Positions 1 to 12,836 of a DNA stretch of 64,000 nt are shown piece by piece (the stretch's first letter is position 1; each line of letters opens with the position of its first letter). The notes beneath the pieces are model-generated. The model saw only the letters and a list, made by a program, of their open reading frames with translations. It did not search any database and was not told where the DNA came from. Both the position numbers and the translations under genes were made by a program. The stretch is from positions 7,299,011 through 7,363,010 of the forward strand of contig JAQFVV010006221.1 in the NCBI GenBank assembly GCA_028023455.1, read 5' to 3'. This stretch comes from Epiperipatus broadwayi. Its lineage: Eukaryota; Onychophora; Udeonychophora; Euonychophora; Peripatidae.

Positions 1-1250
1 TAAAAATTTCTGTTACTCATTTTCTCCATTTTTCTGACTGTCTCTTCATAAGTTTGATGAAATATATTTATGTATTCCACTTTCAAACTCTAGCTGTACT
101 CTCATGCTAGTAAAAAGTTTTGGTACTAATTACTTAGCCGGCTTGTCTGCTTGATGGCATTCTGGCTAGCCAAGAACACCTACAAATGCCATTTTCACAG
201 CCTAGACTTACGGCTAAGAAAACAGTTCTGTTTATCTTAGCCATTGCAGGCCGCTTGATGGCATTGCACAGAAACATTACAGCCTGTTTTGTGCTTTACG
301 ACACTTTATGCGAATTCGCACAATTCACAGTTGGCTACCGTATTGTCTGACAGTGTCTGGATTTCAAGTCGCCACAACTTTTGAAATCTCCATAGCAGAG
401 TAATTTTATTTCTACTTAAATCATGCAGTGTGACTCATTAAGAATTGTCACACTGTCCCCACCCTTCGCTACACAACTTGGAATGTGCAAAACATTGGCA
501 AAGGGTAGGACCGAACAGGATTCGGCCATGGTGCACTGTTACAAGGTATTTGATTCGCACCCGTTTCCATTCTATAACATAAATCAGTACAAAAAAGAAA
601 AGAAAATGAAAGTTGAAAAAGTCAAAAATTTTGATCTTATTTTTATTTTGGGAGGGGGGGAGGGAGTGGAGGGGGGTTGAGAAATACTTTGTTATCACTG
701 AGACAAAAGTTTGTTTTGGTTTGTTTTTATTTTTTTTAAAAAGTAATCGAAATTGGTTTTAAAAATAAAAGTTTTACTATATCAGCGGTAAAGATGTGTT
801 TGTGTATAATTGTTATTATTGTAATTTGTTAGTAGGAAAGAACAAAAACCCCTAAAAATGAAAAATTAAAGACATAGTAGAAAAAAATAAAAGGATAAAA
901 AAATTTAATTAATAGTAAAATTTGTTTTTAAAAATCGCTAAATAGAAATTGCATATTACAAATAAAGTCAAAAAAAAAATCACCTTATAGGCAAAAAAAA
1001 GTCGCTGTATTTTAAAAATTGTGGCCCAGTAATGTTGCACTATATTGTTTTTGACTGGCAACAATGTCATCAAGCGACCAAGCCTGGTTAAGTAATTAGT
1101 ACCAAAGTTTTCATAATTTTTATATATATATGTATTCCATTTTTGATTTTGATGCATTGAATAACAAATGAAATTTTTACTCATTAATTCTCTCCATTTT
1201 TCTAGCTGTTTCCTTACATTTATAGAAATTTGTTGATAATTAAAATATAT
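1..1250. repeat. Inverted/direct composite repeat
   Basis: Positions 120-182 (ggtactaattactt... with gcttgatggcatt) are repeated in inverted orientation at 1041-1103. Positions 1-85, carrying tctccatttttct, recur in direct orientation at about 1162-1250. The same gcttg(a/g)tggcatt word occurs again near 250 and at the far end of the window. This looks like a decayed foldback or composite transposable element cut by the window start. Short open frames between the arms show no recognisable protein. Confidence 0.5.
650..677 (+). other. G-run cluster, potential G-quadruplex
   Basis: Four or more runs of at least three G lie within 28 bases (gggaggggggg, aggg, agtggagggggg), satisfying the usual intramolecular G4 pattern on the plus strand. 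It is isolated in AT-rich DNA with no gene start recognised nearby. Confidence 0.5.
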
Positions 1251-2292
1251 GTATGTAATATTTAAATGAAATAATTATCAACAACAGCATTGCAATATAA
1301 TTTTTATTAAATATAATAAACAATAATTTTAAAGTAAATTATTTTATATTTCTCATGTGATAATTTTTGTAATGGTTATAAAATTTTAATGCCACAGTAT
1401 ATAAAAGCAAGAAATTAAATACTTGGTCAAATGAAATTTAAACAATTTAAAATATATTTATTCAATAAAAATTTATCTGGATTTATAAAAACTAATATTT
1501 CTCCATTTTTCTAGTATTTATTTCAGTAACCGCAGTATCTTACTTTATCATGTGAGAATATGCTTCAAGGGAAATGGTAAAAGTTTATTCAAATTCAATA
1601 TTTCTCTTGTTGTACCTATGACATTTTAAAATTTATCTTTTCACACATTAGATATATTTAAACTGACATCCTAAAAGTTTATCAATATCATAGTAAAAGT
1701 TCATCAAATTCAGTAATATTTCTCTTGTTGTAACTGTACCATATTAAATTTTACTTTAATGTGTGTTAAATATATTTTTAAACTGAAATCCTAAAAGTTT
1801 ATCAAATTCATTACTATAACTGATCTAAATTCTCATTATTTAAATGAGAAATTAAATACATGATACAAATGCAATTTAATTAATTTAAAATATATTTACA
1901 AAATCAAATTTTATCTTGCTTTATCGAAAACTATATTTTTCATTTAAAAAATTTTATAATTCGTAAATCTTTTAATCAGTGTTGCCCTCTTTCCCACTTT
2001 TATGACTTCATTTGAAAACACTAGAGATATAGATTTTCCATGCAATTTTATAATGCAAATTATAATTTTTTAAAAACAAAGCAAAAATTTATATGCTAGT
2101 AAAATTCTATACAAAAAAAGAAAAAAAAAGTAAAATTCTTCAAGATTGGTGCAATATTTGTTGATTTATAAAGTCGCTATCAAACAAATTTTTACATTTA
2201 TATAATAATATAGATATATAATTTTATGTTTATTAGTAGTATATACTCTTATTCTTTTTTATTTTCTTTGCATATCTTCATATATTCATGTA
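1251..2292. other. Unannotated AT-rich stretch
   Basis: No exon, repeat boundary or RNA gene recognised. The phrase with ...aattcagtaatatttctcttgttgta recurs in degenerate form at about 1590 and 1700, suggesting a small local duplication (each copy ends cctaaaagtttatcaa). Confidence 0.3.
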
Positions 2293-2556
2293 TATATATA
2301 TCTTATACTACTTTCTTTCATATACACTTCAATTCAAACAAATTTTCTTAAAAAACTTCTTTATTTTCCTTACAGTTTCGACTATCCAGCAGTCTTCATC
2401 AGAGCTTTAATCAAGCTTTCTCTGCTGAGGAAGTTTGATTAAAGCACCGATGAAGACTGCTGGACAGACAAAACTGGAAGGAAAATAAAGAAGTTTTTAA
2501 AAAAAATTTGTTTGCATTGAAGTGTATATGAAAGAAGTTATTATAAGATATATATA
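2293..2556. repeat. Foldback (hairpin) element, cagcagtcttcatc family
   Basis: Near-perfect palindrome. The left arm (to about 2414) includes ttctttatttt and gtttcgactatccagcagtc; the right arm (about 2434 onward) carries the complements gactgctgga and aaaataaagaa. The loop is about 20 bp. The core resembles those at 7372-7650 and 30980-31205, so it belongs to a dispersed non-autonomous hairpin family. No coding capacity. Confidence 0.85.
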
Positions 2557-3497
2557 ATTTTATGTTTAGTAATAATCTTAATTGTTGTAATGTTATTAAA
2601 ATGGGTCTATAATTGTCATTGCCTTACATAAAGAACTTGAATTACATGATTTTTTTAAAAAAAATAATTTTAAATATAATCTTAAAAAGTAACAATTCTA
2701 GTGCTTGGAAAATAAAATATATATCATAAGTTAGTTGAAAAAAAATACTTATTAATGTATCAAATGATTGCTTTGAATTCTACAAATAAACAAGTACTAG
2801 TTAATATTTTCAAATCCAGCACAGGTTTTATTCCACCTTCTATCAAGATGAACTGTGAACAGGTGAAAAAAATGAATGTAGTTTTTATCTGATGTCCATT
2901 ACAATGGTGTACTTGCATTGTTCATTCTTGTTATCATAGTTTATTCTTTATGACTACTCAAGAATTTAAATATCAGATGGAATGTTGATTCATTTGTTCA
3001 TCTGTTCACAAAAAAAATGTTTATAAGGTGAAATATTGTACTGGGTTTGTAAAACATTAACACTAATTAGGGAGAATTTATTTTATGTATGATTCAATTT
3101 GATGGTATGAGTTCTTTATGTAATGTATTGGTGTAAATTGCAAGGTTATTAAAATAAATAGTTGTTTGCTCTATTTGCATATTTAAATTTAAGCTGATTT
3201 GAATGGCTCACACTAGCATATCAGCTGATTTAAATGTTGCCCTTATTATTGCTATTGCCTATTCTACAGGCCTATGTAAGAACTTAGATATCAGTTGAAA
3301 AGTAGATTCATCTTTTCAACTCTTTGTAGTTAAACTTGATATTTGATGGCATGAAAAATTGTCCTGGATTTGTAAAACATTAATTAATGAGTATTCAATA
3401 TGAATACTTAGTTGTTTCTTTAATCACTTTACTATACTGCTAAGAAGCTGGCAATCTTTATTTTATGTTATGATAGAAGCTAATATATATACATATG
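2557..3497. other. Unannotated AT-rich stretch
   Basis: No gene or RNA recognised. Diverged internal repetition is visible: segments near 2830-3010 and 3180-3310 share fragments such as tatcag(a/t)tg and ttcatctgttc/ttcatcttttc. Confidence 0.3.
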
Positions 3498-3717
3498 AAA
3501 CAAAATACACTAGAATAACTCTACAAAATTTAAAAATGCCTATATAAAATTTAAAAAATAATTTCTTTGCTATAGCCAGCTTACGTCTTCTTTTGCCATC
3601 TTGAATACAATGTTAATATTTAAATGGCAAAGAAATTATTTTTTTTAATTTTATATAGACATTTTTAATTTTGTAGAGTTATTCTATTATTCTAGTGTAT
3701 TTTGTTTATTATATTTA
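3498..3717. repeat. Foldback (hairpin) element
   Basis: Inverted repeat: aaacaaaatacactagaat... at 3498-3575 is mirrored by ...ttctagtgtattttgttt at 3640-3717, with a loop of about 60 bp. Both arms contain the aaagaaattatttttt block. MITE-like, no open frame. Confidence 0.8.
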
Positions 3718-4384
3718 TATCACTTGATATTATATATATATATTAAATTTATCATTACTAAAATTATAATATATAGGCATGTATACATAGAAAACAGATA
3801 ATTTATTGTATACATTAAATGTTTAAATCGTGATACTTCCATTTCTTTTAAACATTTATTTGGTTAGACTCCTTAGATCACCTTTTATGATGACTGGTAT
3901 TAAAGTCATTATTGTCATGCACCATCTCTATTATACATGAAAACAATATCTACTCCTTCTTTTGTTAATTTCTAAGAGAGATAATTTATCAATCTTGGAT
4001 AAAAAAATATAATAAATTATAGCAAATTACCTATACATTGACTTTTTGGCTAACATGTACATCTTGTGAAAGTATAAAAATATGTTAACATTTGAAATAG
4101 GTTATTTTTTAAAATATTTTTGATCAATTATTTCTCTATTTGTTTTCATCCTGTTTACTGTTCTCAGGTATGCATAACAAAGTTGCTCCTGAAAATTCTC
4201 TGTGCTTATGGCATTATATACACATAAAAACACTTACTTGTGGAGATGACTCAATATTATTCAAAGTTGAGTTCTCTGAACAATGCAGAAAAATATGATA
4301 TAGTATTCATAGGTAGTATTTCTGAGATATCAGATTAAATGTTGACCCTACTTAAAAATAAAGCACCAAATAAATATATCTTTA

Positions 4385-5957
4385 TTGGATTTTTTAAGAA
4401 TAAATAAATATTCTCATAGTTTTATTTATAAATTGGATAAAGAGTTTTTTAAAGGTTTAATGATGCTAAGACAGTGGCCAATGGATCTACCATTTAGTGG
4501 GGTTGCCTGTAGTTTGTATTTATCTAAAATTGAAAAACTAATTTTTCCAAAATTCAAAGGATTGCCAAATATCATTTATATTCAAGATATGTGGATAATA
4601 CACTACTATGTGCTGATAAAAGAATGTTGGCCAAATTCATATTAACATTGATGTCTTCCTTGGCCTGGACAATTGAGAATGAAGACAAATATCAAAACAT
4701 CAAATTTTTGGACTTAAATATATAAAAACAGAAAATTCCTTAAACCATAGAATGGAATTGAAGCCTATAAACATGAGAACATCATACACACTTGTTCTTT
4801 AATCATTTGGTCCTATAAATATGTGGGGCTGAAAGGTTGTCTCCACAGAAATCTGATATTATGTAAATTTGAGGCAGATCAAAGAAAAAAACATAGAGTT
4901 ATATGCAAAAGATGTAATAAATACAGATATATTTCTAAAAAAATAAAATTTGATAATAGTTAGTTTCTATAGCAAAATTATGTACCCAGTAAATGTCCAA
5001 TCTGAAGACAAAAAATAGACTAGCCTCTCCTATGTATCTAAAATATTACAGAAATTAAGAAAAGTATGTACCGATAAGTATTAAGTTTTTTGTCACCTCC
5101 ATCATTAAATAAATTGTTAAACAACTCTAAACCCCAAAAGATAAAACAACTAGAGAGGCTGCACACTGTGTGTAAAGATTCAAATTACTTAAAAGACTTA
5201 CTATATGAATCTTTTCTACAGTACAGGCTTTTTCATACCTGCAATCCAATATGTAATATTTAGGGGATTTGAAGGTCTGCCCATCCCTCATATATATTTA
5301 TAAATGGATTATGTCCTGTACATGAGGGATCAGAGTGACTTATGGTCAACATGGGTAGGTTGAGAAGGCTGGCACCAATATGGGCTTTGAGCATTCCATC
5401 ATCAGATTTTCAGTGAAATAGATGGCTGAAGAGTTGTGGGGTCGAGTGGATTGAAGCCTGTCCATTAAAGTATGAAGATTGGCTATCTTAATACAAACTG
5501 AGCATTGATTGTAAATATGTGTGATGATAATCTGAACCAACTGATGAGTGCTGGTTTAGTACAAAATATGGATATTGGTGATTATTTATCTTTTTGACAT
5601 GTGTGTGATCAAGTGTTTCAGCAGTATGAGATAGCATGGATAGTTGATGATCATGTGAAAGTCTGAGTTCAAATCCCCTAAATATTAAAGACTTACTATG
5701 GCGAAATGAGAGCTAACCTGTCCACAAGATTTGCCCAGCACAATAACCTATACAATCAGGCTAAGAAAATCATTGAATACTCATCAATATTTTTGGACCA
5801 TGGGTTATAGAGGCCACAAATTTGATCTTTCTAGGATCATATTGTTTGCTCTGAGAGAGATAATAGAAAGAGAAAGGTGAAGGAGGCTTGGTCTATAGCC
5901 AAAAATATGCACCCTATAAATAAAAAAGAAATTAGCATCCATTCCTCTTTCCAAAAA
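4385..5957 (+). pseudogene. Penelope-like retroelement remnant (RT plus GIY-YIG), interrupted
   Basis: The first part reads as an RT segment: a LPFSGVACSLYLSKIEKL-like motif (position about 4480-4545) and the catalytic box YVDN at 4588-4599, where the active family has YVDD. A FLDLNI match follows near 4710. After the foldback insertion at 5263-5678, the frame resumes with YYGETRANLSTRFAQH (about 5697-5745), a GIY-YIG endonuclease motif, and ends with a basic tail (RKRKVKEAWSIAK). Stops and frame changes are frequent, so it is dead. Penelope elements encode RT plus GIY-YIG, which is the basis for the family call. Confidence 0.65.
5263..5678. mobile_element. TIR element, ggggatttgaa family, inserted in the Penelope copy
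   Basis: Bounded by ggggatttgaa and ttcaaatcccc and flanked by TA on each side. It shares long stretches with the elements at 15864-16315, 45231-45874 and 58150-58735 (gtccattaaagtatgaagat, ccaactgatgagtgctggtt). It carries only a partial left arm. It splits the Penelope frame, so it inserted later. Non-autonomous; no transposase seen. Confidence 0.8.
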
Positions 5958-6144
5958 TGGCATCTATAATTTCCTTTACATTTATTGGAAAGTAAATTAA
6001 CTTCTTAAATTCAATTTTATGCTAATTCGTTTAACAATAAACAAAACAACTTTAAAAGGAGAATTTAGCTAAATTTATCACTATGATATGTATATTATTG
6101 AAAACACCAAGCAGAATAAAAATAATAAAATATTTAATTAAATT

Positions 6145-6287
6145 AAAGAGAAAGGATTTCACCTCACTTTCTTAATATGTGCCTTATTGATTTTATAATC
6201 ACTCAACCCTGTCGTGTTGAGTACAGTGTTGAGTTATTATAAAATCAGTAAGGGGTATATGTTAAAAAGGTGAAATCCTTTCTCTTT
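6145..6287. repeat. Foldback element (agagaaaggatttcacct termini)
   Basis: 143-bp palindrome: aaagagaaaggatttcacct on the left is mirrored by aggtgaaatcctttctcttt on the right, with inner arms gattttataat/attataaaatc around a short loop containing tgttgagta. Arms are nearly perfect, suggesting a recent MITE-type copy. Confidence 0.85.
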
Positions 6288-7371
6288 GATTTCATATGAT
6301 CTATGCACTAAATAAATAAATATGAACGTTAAGTAATATATGTAATCTCGTTAAACCTTTTCTGTTTTTTAAATGTCTCAACATTAACTAAGTTATTACA
6401 ATAAAATAACTATAAAAATGATTTCAATTTGAATTATCACAGGTAAGAACATTTTGAGTATTTTCTAAAGTGATTTCAAAGACTATATTACAGTGTGGAT
6501 TTTGGAATGCAATGCAAATTCAACAATTGATATGATTCAGAACATTTTAAATCACAGTTCATTATTTTTACTGACTTAGTAAAGGTTTTTGAAATTATAA
6601 GTAGACGAGGACTTTACAGTGGTAAACACTCACCAATATTTTTCAGATTGATCCTGATCATATGATAATATAAAAGCTAATATTCAGTTTGATAGTTTTG
6701 ACTTATGGAATTTTCTTTGTAATCTTTCTGTGCTATGCATTTAAAAACGCAAAGGCAATATTTTTACTCACACTAAATCTTATGGCTCTTTAATCAATAT
6801 GGCATGGTTTTAGAGCCAAAAGAAAAACATGTGTCTTTATCATTTTTTCCTACAATGCAACTCTCACGGCTTATAACATGATTACTGACCATTTACTATC
6901 CTATAATGGGACTAAAAATTAATTTTTTCTCATAGTCAATAACCATCAAGAAGACTGAGATATTTGTCCAAGAGGTATTATATATTTTTAAATATCTTTT
7001 TGAATGGCAACAGTGTTGATACTGTTCAGCTTTCATTTGTATCAACATTCCACTATCACAATAAACTACATTCTCAGTTTGAGTTAAGAGATTTGATCAA
7101 CATTATTATTCATGCATATATAAATACCTATAGAGCATTATTAATGTGAATTGTTGTTAATGTAAATATTAAATGTAACTAAATATGTTTGTTAAATATA
7201 TATACTGAGAATCAAACATTCATAATTTAAACATTTATAATTCATTAGTAATTTATGCAATTTCAATATGTATTCTTTTATTTTAAAGCTTAAGAATATA
7301 GCTGCTGCCCCCTTGATAAGAATTTCAGAGAGTTACTGCATTGATTTCTGAGTAATATAACTTCATCTTTC
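6288..7371. other. Unannotated stretch
   Basis: No exon, repeat boundary or RNA recognised. The 61-codon open frame at 6964-7149 has no recognisable motif and no splice or start context; I do not call it. Confidence 0.3.
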
Positions 7372-7650
7372 TTATTGCATTGCCAAATCCATATAATATT
7401 AATATCACCTATATTCTTTATTTCTTTTACAATGCTTTTTTACAACTCACTATTGACAGTTTCGATTGCCCCAGCAATCTTCTTCAGAACTTCTACTTGT
7501 TTTTCCAAATCTTAACTTGTATTTTAAATCTTAAGATTTGGAAATACAAGGAAAAGTTCTGAAGAAGATTACTGGGGCAATCGAAACTGTCAACAGTGAG
7601 TTGTAAAAAGGCATTGTAAAAAGTAATAAAGAATATAGATGATTTCTGAG
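7372..7650. repeat. Foldback element, ccagcaatcttcttc family
   Basis: Inverted arms: acaatgctttttta..., actgttgacagtttcgattgcccc and cagcaatcttcttcagaa on the left are mirrored on the right through 7640. The left outer end (attgccaaatccatataat) matches the right outer end of the copy at 30980-31205 in inverted orientation, so the two are copies of one family. The core also resembles 2293-2556. Confidence 0.85.
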
Positions 7651-9640
7651 TAAAGTGAAAAGAAAAAAATGCACAGTTAGTTGAATGAAAATGTAATGTT
7701 CTGCACACAGTTTTGAGTCTGGAACTCCCACTAAACTAATGATAAATAAATAATTAGTTTTTTAATAATAGAATATACTATTGTTTGTAAAATGTCATTA
7801 GAATTTAATGTGATTAGAAAAGTCTGTATGAAACAAAAGTAAGTCACATACCTAAGAAATATTTTTCTTTATGTAATTAATATCTGTATATGCATAATCT
7901 GATGTATAAAATAAATACATACTTATTCGTATATGTGGTTCAATCAAAAGAATAAACAAAGCATATCATATATTAAAAGAAGCATATAATGTATATTAAG
8001 TGTATGTAAACCTATAAATGAAATGTGTATATTTATGCATTCTGACAGCAGTTGTGTACTTATATATGTATTGAATGCTAGCAGTAATTATATAAACCTA
8101 CATAAATTTCATTATATAAAAGATATTGGAAAGTTAAGTTTTATTATGTAAACACTAGTGTAAATCAATTTTTTTTTAAAAAAGATTTGAAGTCATGTAA
8201 GAAATTGCAACCAAACATTCTAGATTGAACTAAATATGATTAAAAATCGTATAAATGATCACATAATCTTGAGGAATGCATTCTTCAATTCCACAGAAAC
8301 AGTAGGGCCAAGGAGGGAAAAAGAGGTAATGATAACTTGAAGATTCATCTTTTATTTGAGGAATGATTCCTGAGAATACCAGAGACTCTTACTGCTGTAG
8401 GTGTAGAAAACTGGATTAGGTAGCTGTTAAAGATGATTAGACTTTATTTTATATATTTCTTAGATTTTATAACAATGATAGTACTTTAATTTAGTTGTAA
8501 TCTGTAATATTCAAAATGTTAGGCAGGGATTTTGAATTTATATTTGAATGTAAAAATTCATTTAGTTTATTAAAATGTGTTTTTTTAATCTTTTGTACCA
8601 TGTTTTGATTTAATATCTGAACATCTCTTTCTCACACCATTCTTGTTATATTACATTATATTAATTTTGATACTTGATCTACTTGTGACCTTTTATCAAA
8701 GAATTTAAGTTAAAACACCAAGTGAACTCCTACCTGGACATGGCAGATTGGCATAGTCTGACTATCCAAAAGAGTTTGTATGAGAACTAGGAAAAAAGAC
8801 CCATATCATTAACAGATTAGTTCAGTTTTATGAATGAGAGAGTCTGTGTGATACTTTGAAAGGAAGAAAAGTGAACAGTATAGGAATACTGAACGTGTGC
8901 AAATTAAATCTGTGATTGGAAATACAAATTAGCGATATACAATCAATTGAAGAATTCAAAATATTGGCAAGAGGGATGAATAGTGCAGATCTTTTTTTTT
9001 TTTTTTTGCTATTTACTCAAAGGCAATTTCATTTGATTTTGATCTATAAATGGTGACAAACTACCACTGGGGTTGGAAAGGGATGATTATATAAGTAATT
9101 ATGACTGCATATAGTTTAACAATCATAATATTCATCATAATATTATGATGTAGACTTCTCACTAAAAAGCCACCTTGAAAGTATTAGCAATTTACGTACA
9201 CCTAATAATATTACAAAGAGATTGTTATAAGTATTTTGTGGCTTATAGATTTTCTTGTAGGAAAAAGAACAGGAAGTTCAATAGGGTAATCATGGGAATT
9301 ATTTGCACTACTTTCTGGTATTTGTTGATTATTTATGTTTGCAGAGTTCACTGTGAAATGAAAGTTATTACTGTTATTCAATAGATGTAAAATAAAATAT
9401 AGATGTCATGATGATCCATTATTTTAGTACAATAATGTACAGAATAAAAATAAACATTGTAAAAAATAAATTCAATCATGCTAAAATATTTACTTTGGAT
9501 TATTTTAATGATTTTTTTACACTTACATCTAACATTTTGTAATGTTAGAAATGAAGTTTCTGTGATATTTCTTTTGAAAGATTGGCGTCAAAAATATTTG
9601 ACTATTTGCCATAGCAGAGTTTGTTGTAATGTCTATTATC
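7651..9640. other. Unannotated AT-rich stretch
   Basis: About 2 kb without a recognisable gene. It contains short homopolymers (poly-T near 8990) and a small palindrome (ataatattcatcataatattat near 9130, split by a few bases). The 69-codon open frame at 9175-9384 shows no motif. Confidence 0.3.
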
Positions 9641-9679
9641 AATTTTCTGAGTGAAAATTTTCTTACTTATGTAGAATCA

Positions 9680-11710
9680 TTTCCCAAGGTAAATATTACC
9701 TTTAGCAGGCCGAAACATACACACTCTGATGGAAAAATTTCAAACTTTTTTTTTAATTTTGTTACTTTTCCCCCTATAGTTGTACAGTTGGTATTTTGAC
9801 AATATCGGTAGTTGTAAACTTGGTCCTTTGACAATGTCTGTAGTTGTAAAGTTGGTACTTTGACAAAAGTAATTGTATGTATGCTATCTGATGTTTGAAA
9901 TCTGTTCAGAGAACTTGTGTGAGATTCACGTTACTTCATAATTAACTGCAATAAGGCTATGGCAAACATAAATTGTGCAATGCTTATTATGCCAGTAAAT
10001 GAAATCTTCCACCTATTTACACAAAATCTTGGCATTCATGGCAGTTGATGGAGGAATTTTGAACTCCAAAATTGTCAATGAGGTGGTTAGCGAGGAGGTG
10101 GCTGCTAAAAAAAAAGTCCTATATCAGCACTGCAATGCACAGTGTACTCTGTTGAGATATGCTGATGCAGATGGTGTTAGATGAAAATGCCGATTATGTT
10201 ACTGCCATATATCAGTCAGACATGTATTTTTTCCCCAGAAGTGAACAGTCTCTGCAAATCTTTGTGCTCATAGTTTTTTTATTGGGCAAATAATTTGCCA
10301 CAACATTACATTGTTTATGAGACTAGTGTAAGTGCCCGAGTTATCATAGAGTGGGCAAATTTTTGGGTTAGGGTTTACTTTAGTGACCACATCATGTTCA
10401 CCCTCTAGTTTTTAAAATTAGAACTAAATTGTTATTTGAAAATCTTACATATATGCTACTATATTACAATTACATTAAAATGTAAAAGAATTAAAAAAAC
10501 ATTTATCTTTTTAAGCATAATTGTATCCTATGCATACTAGGAAGTTGGAGAAAAAAGCGGTAGTACTGTGTCTACTCCAGAAGGCAAATTCTTGTAGGTA
10601 CGATGAAAACAAAGCTCTGCACTACCAGATTTTTTTTTTCAAAATATCTAGCACATTCCTCATGGGAAAAATTAGGCCAGTCAATTACTATTTTTTTGCG
10701 GACATGGTCTCATGTACAATGTATTCTTGGGGCAAATTATGCACCCCAAAATATACTTTATAATTATTCCCAGAGGCAGATGACTTTGGGAAAAGAAAGA
10801 CCTCTTTCTGATTGAGCTGCACTGGTGACATATTCTGCATTGCCATTTACACCATCTAAGCCTGCAGAATACATCACCAGTGAACAATGAACACTGCACT
10901 GTTGGCATATGGCATAATTCTTTAGAAGGTGTCTTTTTGCAAGCCATTTGATGGCCAATTCCGGAATTTGAAAGGGGAGTCCACAACTGATACATATTCC
11001 AGTCTTCTGCCAGAATAGCAGCAACATTCAAAATTTGATCATCTGGAACTAAACATGTAACAGATCTACCTGCGATTTTTTACAACTATAAAACTGTACA
11101 TGTGTGCATGTAATTCAAGCTTTTGAACCCAGAGGGTGTCTTTTTTTGTAATAAGTGCTATAAATGTAGATAGTTTAAATTCTTAAGTTTAAAATAATTT
11201 AAAATTAATTATTTTAATTAATGTAGTGTAATTAATTCAACATTCAACTTCTTTAAAAAGATAAGTGTTGTTTTTTTTATTATCTTTTAGATTTTAATAA
11301 ATTTTAATGTAATTGCAATATAGTAGCATATATATAAGAGTTTCAAATAATTTAGTTCCAATTTTAAAAACTAGAGGGCGAACATGATATGGATGATGTG
11401 GACGCTAAAGTAAACCTTTACCAATTTTTGCACAGACAAATGTGTAAGATACTTTGAATGAAATCCACCACAGCTTGATGGATTCAACAAAGATGTAGAG
11501 AACCTATGGATGTGTGCAAAACAAAGCTAAAATGGAAATTTGGAACCAGCAGTGCCTTATTTTCATCCTATCTGCAGGAATTTTTATTCAGTACTCACAC
11601 CATTTTTGTGAATGTGTTATATGTATTGTTGAGAACTATGTGTTGTAGTTCAAAATTATTCTGCCAAAACATGAATGTTTGGGCCTGCTAAAGGTACTGT
11701 TTACCTTCTC
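9680..11710. repeat. Complex inverted repeat of unknown family
   Basis: Three pairs of inverted segments: 9680-9720 with 11670-11710 (tttagcaggcc / ggcctgctaaa), 10330-10500 with 11270-11440 (gttcaccctctag / ctagagggcgaac), and 10000-10250 with 10800-11030 (atgcagatggtgtta region, about 65% by eye). The third pair is not nested with the others, so this is not a simple hairpin; it may be two inverted elements of about 1 kb or a rearranged large foldback. Short open frames here contain many Cys/His codons but no family I can name. Confidence 0.55.
9777..9866 (+). repeat. Three tandem copies of a 32-bp unit
   Basis: Units at 9777-9808, 9809-9840 and 9841-9866 each begin tagttgta and run through tttgaca. 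The units differ at a few positions. They sit near the left outer arm of the complex repeat at 9680-11710. Confidence 0.75.
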
Positions 11711-12264
11711 CAAATACATCCAAAATAGCTTAATAGGATTTGTTACATTTCCAAGTTTTTTTTAAATTTAAGATTCATAATCAGCTAAGTGTATGAAAAT
11801 ATTTTAAAATCGTCAGTAGATAGAAAATCATAATCAAATAATTTGAGACTTTTTATTCAATGCAATTTATATGAATCCTTAAAAATGATGTCAAAATGTA
11901 ATTGGAAAAATATTAAATGATTATGAATCGTAATGTTTTCTAAGACAGTGTGTAATTTGCTTATTGTAAATATTTCTTACAAATAAAAGATCTTCATCGA
12001 TGTTTGTTATGTAGCTGTGTCTTCTAAGATGCTAGAAAAAATTGTGTTAAGTGAGTAGTGTCAATACCTACCATTGATAAACTTGTGTTATCCCTTGTTT
12101 ACAGTGTTTCCACCCATTTGTGAATAGAAAACTTCGCATGCATAAACATTACAACTGTAAATCTTGGAAAAAAGGTGCTTGAAATATTTATTAAGATTTA
12201 CTTTATCTATTTAAATGAGCAAAAAGTTTAAACTTTGTGGCCAATAATTCTAAAGTATAAACTA
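11711..12264. other. Unannotated stretch
   Basis: Nothing recognisable on either strand. If the Dpy-30/ankyrin gene continues downstream, a short 3' exon could hide here, but no clear acceptor plus in-frame ankyrin sequence was found. Confidence 0.3.
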
Positions 12265-12780
12265 TATAAAATGCGCTAAAATGCACGAACACACAAAGCT
12301 GAAGATAAAGAAATATTAATACAGATAGATACAAACTAAATATCTGTATCTACGTATGTGACTAAACGCTTTCGAGGGTCAGGGTCCTCATATTCATAGC
12401 CATCTTGTAAATAAATAAATTGATTAAGAGGGATGCAAATTTATGCAAATGAGATAGTTACGTATTCCATTTCCTGGAGTTGTTTGTATATAGCGTCACG
12501 ATCTCAAGAGAAAGATAAAAGAGACTTACTTTATCCTTAATGATAACAACTCGATAAACAGAAAAGACTCTTGTTATAAGATCTCCAGGAAATGGAATAG
12601 ATAACTATCTCATTTGCATACATTTGCATTGCTCTTAATCAATTTATTTATTTACAAGATGGTTATGAATATGAGGACTCTGACCTTCAAAAGTGCTTAG
12701 CCACATAGTAAATACAGATATATCTGTATTAATATTTCTTTCTCTTCAGCTTTGTGTGTTCATGCACATTTTATATATTT
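12265..12780. repeat. Large foldback element, about 220-bp arms
   Basis: Left arm 12265-12490 is mirrored by right arm 12570-12780: aaatgcac...cacacaaagctgaag versus cttcagctttgtgtg...gtgcacatt-type ends, with inner blocks tccatttcctgga, gagatagtta and caagatgg matched. The central 80 bp (tcaagagaaagataaaagag) is unique. Ends are flanked by TA. It lies just 57 bp beyond the exon 7 donor, inside the following intron. Confidence 0.85.
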
Positions 12781-12836
12781 TATCTATTTAAATTTTATAT
12801 AAAATACTTCAACTAATTTGAAAAAAAATACATTAC

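Noticed and set aside
423-698. Overlapping 85- and 86-codon frames on both strands
   Set aside because: Composition follows the repeat and G-run; no motif, no splice or start context.
909-1184. 91-codon minus-strand frame
   Set aside because: Lies across the inverted repeat arm at 1041-1103 and is Phe/Tyr/Asn-rich as expected from AT-rich noncoding DNA.
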